DNA from: Actinomycetes bacterium
GTDB taxonomy: Bacteria > Actinomycetota > Acidimicrobiia > Acidimicrobiales > RAAP-2
Length of the DNA: 9,999 nucleotides
Direction: 5' to 3'
Assembly (NCBI GenBank): GCA_021826655.1
Contig: JAKAZC010000079.1
Span: 1 to 9,999 of the forward strand
Below the pieces are notes generated by a model that saw nothing but the letters and a program-made list of their open reading frames with translations, had not been told where the DNA came from and did not search any database. A program made the translations under genes and the position numbers. Position 1 is the first letter of the stretch, and every line of letters starts with the position of its first letter. Below, piece after piece: positions 6,496-9,999 of the stretch.

Positions 6496-7250
6496 GGGAC
6501 GACGTACCCCCCGTCGACCGGCAGGGCCACCCCGAGCACGAACGAGGCCGCCGGCGTGCACAGCCACACCACCGCCTCGGCGATCTCGGAGGCCTCGCCG
6601 ATACGCCCGATGGGGTGGAGCCGCTTCAGGTGGGCGTCGATGGACGGCTGGAGGCGGATGGCCTCGTCGACCATGGGTGTGCGGGCAGTGCCCGGGCAGA
6701 CGGCGTTGACCCGGATGCCGCGGGCCCCGTAGTCGAGGGCCGCCACCTTGGTCAGTCCGATGACCCCGTGCTTTGCAGCGGTGTAGGCGGCCTGGTGCGG
6801 GTAGGCGACCAGCCCGACGCCCGACGCGGTGTTGACGATGGCGCCGCCCCCCCGCTCGAGCATGCGGGGGATCTCGGCTTTCATGCAGTAGTAGACCCCG
6901 TTGAGCATGATGTCGAGGGTCCGGGCCCAGCCGTCGTCGGGATAGTCGGCCAGTGCCGCCATCGGGGCGGCGATCCCGGCGTTGTTGTGGGCGCAGTCGA
7001 GTCCGCCGAAGGTGTCGACAGCGAACCCCACCATCGCCTCGACCTCGGACTGCACGCTCACGTCGGTGCGCACGAATGCGGCCCGCCCGCCCGCCGCCTC
7101 GACCAGCGCGACCGTCTCGCGGCCGCCGTCCTCGTCGACGTCGGCCACGATGACGGCTGCACCCTCCCGGGCGAAGAAGCACGCCGCCGAGCGGCCGATC
7201 CCCATCGCCGCCCCGGTGACCAACGCGACCTTGTCCTCCAGTGCTCCCAT
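6492..7250 (-). CDS. SDR-family NAD-dependent oxidoreductase, first gene of the operon
   Basis: Classical SDR, 252 residues, the standard FabG/hydroxysteroid-dehydrogenase size. Cofactor motif TGAAMGIG at 12-19; strand 2 ends VAD with D37, which favours NAD(H); HNNAG at 88-92; catalytic tetrad N117, S143, Y156, K160 (YTAAK); C-terminal PVDGGY. All residues needed for activity are present. Start: ATG 7250. An in-frame TTG four codons earlier is possible but less likely, since a -10-like TACTGT lies 8 nt before the ATG and suggests leaderless transcription. It opens the five-gene minus-strand unit and overlaps the aldehyde dehydrogenase by 4 nt. Most likely oxidises a secondary or primary alcohol of the pathway substrate. 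Names such as 3-oxoacyl-ACP reductase would be a default and are not supported by context. Confidence 0.93.
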   Translation of the reverse strand: MGALEDKVALVTGAAMGIGRSAACFFAREGAAVIVADVDEDGGRETVALVEAAGGRAAFVRTDVSVQSEVEAMVGFAVDTFGGLDCAHNNAGIAAPMAALADYPDDGWARTLDIMLNGVYYCMKAEIPRMLERGGGAIVNTASGVGLVAYPHQAAYTAAKHGVIGLTKVAALDYGARGIRVNAVCPGTARTPMVDEAIRLQPSIDAHLKRLHPIGRIGEASEIAEAVVWLCTPAASFVLGVALPVDGGYVVP

Positions 7251-7258
7251 GGCGGGCA

Positions 7259-7264
7259 ACAGTA
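7259..7264 (-). promoter_or_regulatory. -10-like box TACTGT for the SDR-ALDH-SDR-cyclase-NTF2 operon
   Basis: The minus strand reads TACTGT, matching TANNNT, and ends 8 nt before the ATG at 7250. A transcription start 7 nt downstream of the box falls at about 7252, giving a leader of 0-2 nt. No Shine-Dalgarno precedes this gene, which fits a leaderless mRNA. No -35 element is evident. Confidence 0.5.
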
Positions 7265-7284
7265 TCGGTGCCCGCCGGAGCGGG

Positions 7285-7290
7285 TACGTT
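7285..7290 (+). promoter_or_regulatory. -10-like box TACGTT for the divergent SDR gene
   Basis: TACGTT matches TANNNT and is separated from the ATG at 7297 by exactly 6 nt, so the predicted transcription start coincides with the start codon. GGAG at 7277-7280 is 16 nt from the ATG, too far to be its Shine-Dalgarno. Leaderless translation is therefore the simplest reading. Confidence 0.5.
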
Positions 7291-7296
7291 TCCGGC

Positions 7297-8004
7297 ATGG
7301 GTCGATTCGTAGGCAGGGTCGCACTGGTGTCGGGCGCGGCGAGCGGCATCGGCGCGGCCGTGGCCGAACGCCTTGCCGCGGAAGGCGCAACGGTGCTGTG
7401 CGCCGACATCGCCGACATGACCGGGGGCGTCCGGTGCGACGTGACCGATGCCGCTTCGTGCGCCGCCGCCGTGGCCCACGCCGTCGACACCCACGGCCGG
7501 CTCGACATCCTGGCCAACGTCGCCGGTGTCGGATCGGCGGCGGCCATCTGCGACGTCGACCCCGACGAATGGCGCCGGGTCATCGAGGTCAACCTCACCG
7601 GCACCTTCCTCCTGTCCCAGGCGGCCGTGCCCGCCCTGCTCGCGTCGACCGGGTGCATCGTCAACATGGGGTCGGTGGCCGGGCTGCGCGCCACCCCGTA
7701 CAACGCCGCCTACTGCGCCTCGAAGGGCGGCGTGGTGCTGCTCACCAAGTCGATGGCCATCGAACTGGCCCGGTCTGGCGTCCGGGTCAACGCGGTCTGC
7801 CCGGCCTCGGTCGACACGCCGTTCCTCCGGAACTTCACCGTCCCCGAGGGTGCAGACCTGTCGCTGTTCGCCCGGGCCGCCTCCCCCATGGGCCGGGTCA
7901 TCGACCCGTCCGAGGTGGCCGCCGCCGTCGCCTACCTGGCCTCGGACGATGCCCGGACCGTCAGCGGAACAACCCTCGTCATCGACGGAGCGGCCACCGC
8001 CTGA
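7297..8004 (+). CDS. SDR-family oxidoreductase, divergent from the operon
   Basis: Compact classical SDR, 235 residues. Cofactor motif SGAASGIG at 12-19 (Ser replaces the usual Thr); strand 2 ends CAD with D37, favouring NAD(H); the strand-4 motif is NVAG (74-77) instead of NNAG. Catalytic tetrad N99, S126, Y139, K143 (YCASK). C-terminal LVIDGAAT replaces the usual DGG. The helix after strand 2 is shortened, since ADMTGGVRCDV follows almost directly, a form seen in several small actinobacterial SDRs. Start: ATG 7297, with the -10-like TACGTT six nt upstream. The gene lies 46 bp from the divergent operon, so the two may share control. Its stop is 3 bp from the convergent amidohydrolase stop. 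Probably an alcohol or diol dehydrogenase of the same pathway; substrate unknown. Confidence 0.93.
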   Translation: MGRFVGRVALVSGAASGIGAAVAERLAAEGATVLCADIADMTGGVRCDVTDAASCAAAVAHAVDTHGRLDILANVAGVGSAAAICDVDPDEWRRVIEVNLTGTFLLSQAAVPALLASTGCIVNMGSVAGLRATPYNAAYCASKGGVVLLTKSMAIELARSGVRVNAVCPASVDTPFLRNFTVPEGADLSLFARAASPMGRVIDPSEVAAAVAYLASDDARTVSGTTLVIDGAATA

Positions 8005-8007
8005 CCG

Positions 8008-9720
8008 CTACCCCCGGATGTCTGCCAGCGACACCGTGTCGGTGTCCCGTCCCGACCGCAGCACCCGACCCGGCCTCGCCCCGGTGTCCGAGCCGCCGGC
8101 GACCACCTCGACCCCGGCCACCAGCACGTGGTCGACTCCGGACGATCCGGCCACCAGCCGTGCGCCCCCTCCTGGCAGGTCCGTCACCAGTCCGGCAGGT
8201 TCACTGGCCACGGTGGTCGGATCGAGGACGACGAGGTCGGCGTGCCACCCCGGCTCGATGCGGCCCCGGTCGCGCAGCCCGTAGAGTCGGGCAGGGCGGT
8301 CGGTCATCATCTCGACAGCCTCCTCGACGGACAGCAGCCCCCGCTCCCGCACCACCTCGCCGAGCACCCGGGTCGGGTAGTTGGCGTGGCACATCAGATC
8401 CAGGTGGGCACCGGCGTCCGAGCCGCCGAGCAGCACCCGGGGGTCCTTCCACACCTCCACCCGGGCCGCCCATCCCTCGTCGGTGCGCCCCAGGCTCGGG
8501 GTCAGCGACGGCAGCACCACATAGAGGGTCAGATCGTCGGGGAGTACCACGTCGACGAGCACGTCGATCACGTCGGTACCCCGGGACCGGGCGATGTCGC
8601 CGAGCGACCGTCCCACCCACTCGGACCCGGCGTCGGCCACCTCCATCGTGGCGAAGTCGGTGAGCACTCCGATGGCGCGGGCGGCGACCTTCTCGGCACC
8701 GGACCGCAGGGCGGCCCGGGTGTCGGGGTCGGCGACCGCCTTCCGGCGGCCCTCGACGTCGAGTGCCGTCACCTCCCGCCAGCCAGGCAGACCCGGCAGC
8801 AGCGTGTTCGACCGCATGCGCATCATGTCGGGCAGGGCCAGGGCCACCACGTGGGCACCACGGGCAGCGGCCACGTCGGACGCCCGCAACTGCTGCTCCC
8901 AGATCTCCTCGCCGGCCAGGCTGCCCAGCAGGTTCCAGTTGAGCGGCCGGTCGGCGGCCAGCGACATGTCGGCCATCAGCTCCATACGGTCGTCCGGGAT
9001 CGGTCCGATCGTCGGGATGAACTCGAGGGTCGTGCCCGGGTGTCCGCGCAGCGCGCCGGCCAGGGCCACGAACTCGGGGAACGAGGCGTGGCTGGAGGGG
9101 ACCGGGCGGTGGTCCCCGTCCAGGTGGCCCTCGCCCAGCGACGACGAGAGCCCGAGGGCACCGCCCCCCAGTGACTCCTCGACCAGGCGGACCATGGCCG
9201 CGACCTGCTCCGGGGTGGCCTGGTCGCACGTGGCGCGCTCGCCCATCACGACCCGGCGCACGGTCGAGTGTCCGACCAGGAACCCGGCGTTGACCGCCAG
9301 GCCGACGTCGACCCGGTCGAGGTACTGGCCGAAGGTCCCCCACGACCACGGGCCGCCACCCACCAGCGCCTCGCGGGGGATCCCCTCCACCACCGCCATC
9401 ATCGCCTGGACGTACTCCCCGTCGCCGGGGCCCAGCGGGGCGATGGAGAACCCGCAATTCCCCCCGACCACCGTGGTCACTCCGTGTTGGACCGAAGGAC
9501 TGGCGGTGGTGTCCCACAGGAGCTGCGCGTCGTAGTGGGTGTGGATGTCGACGAACCCGGGGCACACCACCCTGCCGGTGGCGTCGAGCTCCTCGACCCC
9601 GGCGCCGGGCACCGTCCCTACCGCCACCACACGCCCGTCGGTGACGGCCACGTCGGCGATCCGCGACGGGGACCCGGTGCCGTCGACCACCCGTCCGCCG
9701 CGGATCACCAGGTCGTGCAC
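8008..9720 (-). CDS. D-aminoacylase-like amidohydrolase (COG3653 type), copy 2
   Basis: Cytosolic amidohydrolase of 570 residues. Opening strand HDLVIRGGRVVDGTG, then PGFVDIHTHYDAQ with H60 and H62, GGNCGF with C89, and GGSDAGAH with catalytic-type D435; the C-terminal sandwich contains WHADLVVLDP. The two mid-barrel His of characterised D-aminoacylases are not found where expected: the sequence reads LEFIPTIG (E233) and HVVALALPD (290-298). An Asp-metal or mononuclear site, or a different reaction, is possible. The layout and motifs match the protein at 975-2672, but the mid-barrel sequences differ widely, so these are distant paralogues and not a recent duplication. Start: GTG 9720, with a strong GGGAGG (9731-9726) at 5-nt spacing, 1 bp after the stop of the upstream amidohydrolase_2 gene, which implies co-transcription. 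Converges on the SDR at 7297-8004 with a 3-bp gap and no visible terminator. Confidence 0.9.
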   Translation of the reverse strand: MHDLVIRGGRVVDGTGSPSRIADVAVTDGRVVAVGTVPGAGVEELDATGRVVCPGFVDIHTHYDAQLLWDTTASPSVQHGVTTVVGGNCGFSIAPLGPGDGEYVQAMMAVVEGIPREALVGGGPWSWGTFGQYLDRVDVGLAVNAGFLVGHSTVRRVVMGERATCDQATPEQVAAMVRLVEESLGGGALGLSSSLGEGHLDGDHRPVPSSHASFPEFVALAGALRGHPGTTLEFIPTIGPIPDDRMELMADMSLAADRPLNWNLLGSLAGEEIWEQQLRASDVAAARGAHVVALALPDMMRMRSNTLLPGLPGWREVTALDVEGRRKAVADPDTRAALRSGAEKVAARAIGVLTDFATMEVADAGSEWVGRSLGDIARSRGTDVIDVLVDVVLPDDLTLYVVLPSLTPSLGRTDEGWAARVEVWKDPRVLLGGSDAGAHLDLMCHANYPTRVLGEVVRERGLLSVEEAVEMMTDRPARLYGLRDRGRIEPGWHADLVVLDPTTVASEPAGLVTDLPGGGARLVAGSSGVDHVLVAGVEVVAGGSDTGARPGRVLRSGRDTDTVSLADIRG

Positions 9721-9721
9721 G

Positions 9722-9999
9722 TCAGCCTCCCGCCAGCAGCTCGTCGACCGCCGACTCGACGACGGTCCCCCGGAAGAACCCCGGGTTGGTGCCCGTATAG
9801 AACCGGGCGGGGTTGGTGAACACGAAGTCTCGGAAGGACGCGGCGCCGATCCAGCCGTTGTCGACCATCTCGTGGGCCTCCTCGAGCACCTCGGTCACGT
9901 CGGGCAGGTCCCAGTGGGCGATGTCCGAACCCAGCATCACCTGCAGCTCGGAGCCGAACGGGTTGACCGCAGTGTTGAAGGCCAGCGACGTCAGATCGG
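9722..9999 (-). CDS. Amidohydrolase_2-type protein, C-terminal fragment (5' end outside window)
   Basis: The frame is open to the window edge, so only the last 91 residues are visible. The fragment starts DLTSLAFNTAVNPFG, contains GSDIAHWDLPD, and continues with helical segments and a NPARFYTG motif. This is the C-terminal pattern of PF04909-type amidohydrolases (the ACMSD/decarboxylase and hydrolase superfamily), where the Asp of GSD is a metal/catalytic residue and the NPxRF/Y helix closes the barrel. Actinobacterial genomes hold many such proteins of unknown substrate. It is upstream of, and 1 bp from, the D-aminoacylase-like gene, whose Shine-Dalgarno lies in this gene's last codons. A GTG at 9940 is internal and not the start, since family sequence continues upstream of it. 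Confidence 0.85.
   Translation of the reverse strand, partial: DLTSLAFNTAVNPFGSELQVMLGSDIAHWDLPDVTEVLEEAHEMVDNGWIGAASFRDFVFTNPARFYTGTNPGFFRGTVVESAVDELLAGG
9726..9731 (-). promoter_or_regulatory. Shine-Dalgarno GGGAGG deciding the GTG start at 9720
   Basis: The minus strand reads GGGAGG-CTGAC-GTG, a near-ideal ribosome binding site with 5-nt spacing. It is the strongest in the window. It overlaps the final codons of the upstream gene, so translation of the two is likely coupled, and it fixes GTG 9720 as the start. Confidence 0.75.

Noticed and set aside
5110..6732. Plus-strand open frame of 540 codons antisense to the aldehyde dehydrogenase
   Set aside because: Low-complexity product of the codon bias of the opposite strand; no start context and no recognisable domain.
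5002..7494. An 830-residue open frame that could be read as an SDR-ALDH fusion or an N-terminally extended ALDH
   Set aside because: The part above 6495 is Arg/Gly/Pro-rich and matches no domain, and it lies in another frame of the clear SDR gene at 6492-7250. The GTGA overlap gives a normal start.
6180..8663. Very long plus-strand open frame (827 codons)
   Set aside because: Composition is dominated by Arg, Pro and Gly without any motif. It runs antisense to the ALDH and SDR genes and out of frame with the plus-strand SDR. Long stop-free frames are expected in DNA this GC-rich.
9722..9940. A separate 72-residue small gene starting at GTG 9940
   Set aside because: Amidohydrolase_2 family sequence continues in frame upstream to the window edge, so this is the end of a larger gene.

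Overview
The window is high-GC DNA (roughly 70% by eye) with tightly packed genes, frequent GTG starts, 1-4 nt gene junctions and -10-like TANNNT boxes placed directly before start codons. This points to an actinobacterium. The mix of D-aminoacylase-like amidohydrolases, SDRs and cyclase-family hydrolases fits an environmental lineage such as Acidimicrobiia or Mycobacteriales, but no taxonomic marker gene is present, so the placement is inference.

Layout. (1) 1-834, minus: a 2-TM potassium channel with a cytosolic RCK/TrkA-N domain, cut at its C-terminal side by the window edge and probably unrelated to the rest. (2) 835-974: a divergent intergenic region of 140 bp. (3) 975-2672, plus: a first D-aminoacylase-like amidohydrolase. 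(4) 2676-2708: a strong hairpin between convergent genes. (5) 7250 down to 2703, minus: a probable five-gene operon running SDR, aldehyde dehydrogenase, second SDR, cyclase-family metal hydrolase, small NTF2/SnoaL-like protein. Three of its four junctions are 4-nt GTGA or ATGA overlaps. The fourth is an 87-bp gap with a palindrome over the ribosome binding site. (6) 7251-7296: a 46-bp divergent promoter region. (7) 7297-8004, plus: a third SDR. (8) 9999 down to 8008, minus: the C-terminal end of an amidohydrolase_2 protein, followed after 1 nt by a second D-aminoacylase-like amidohydrolase. No stretch over 300 bases lacks a gene. I saw no RNA genes, insertion sequences, CRISPR arrays or attachment sites.

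How the genes may work together (inference). Three SDRs and one aldehyde dehydrogenase suggest stepwise alcohol to ketone/aldehyde to acid oxidation. Four metal-dependent hydrolases from three families (two D-aminoacylase-like, one cyclase, one amidohydrolase_2) suggest ring opening or C-N / C-C cleavage. The NTF2-like protein could be a small isomerase, hydratase or dehydratase. The whole looks like a peripheral catabolic island for a cyclic or amide-containing small molecule, with unknown substrate. No regulator, transporter, CoA ligase or oxygenase lies inside the window. The most notable point is that both D-aminoacylase-like proteins keep the HxH, Cys and Asp motifs but seem to lack the two mid-barrel histidines of characterised D-aminoacylases, so the default name 'N-acyl-D-amino-acid deacylase' should not be trusted for them.
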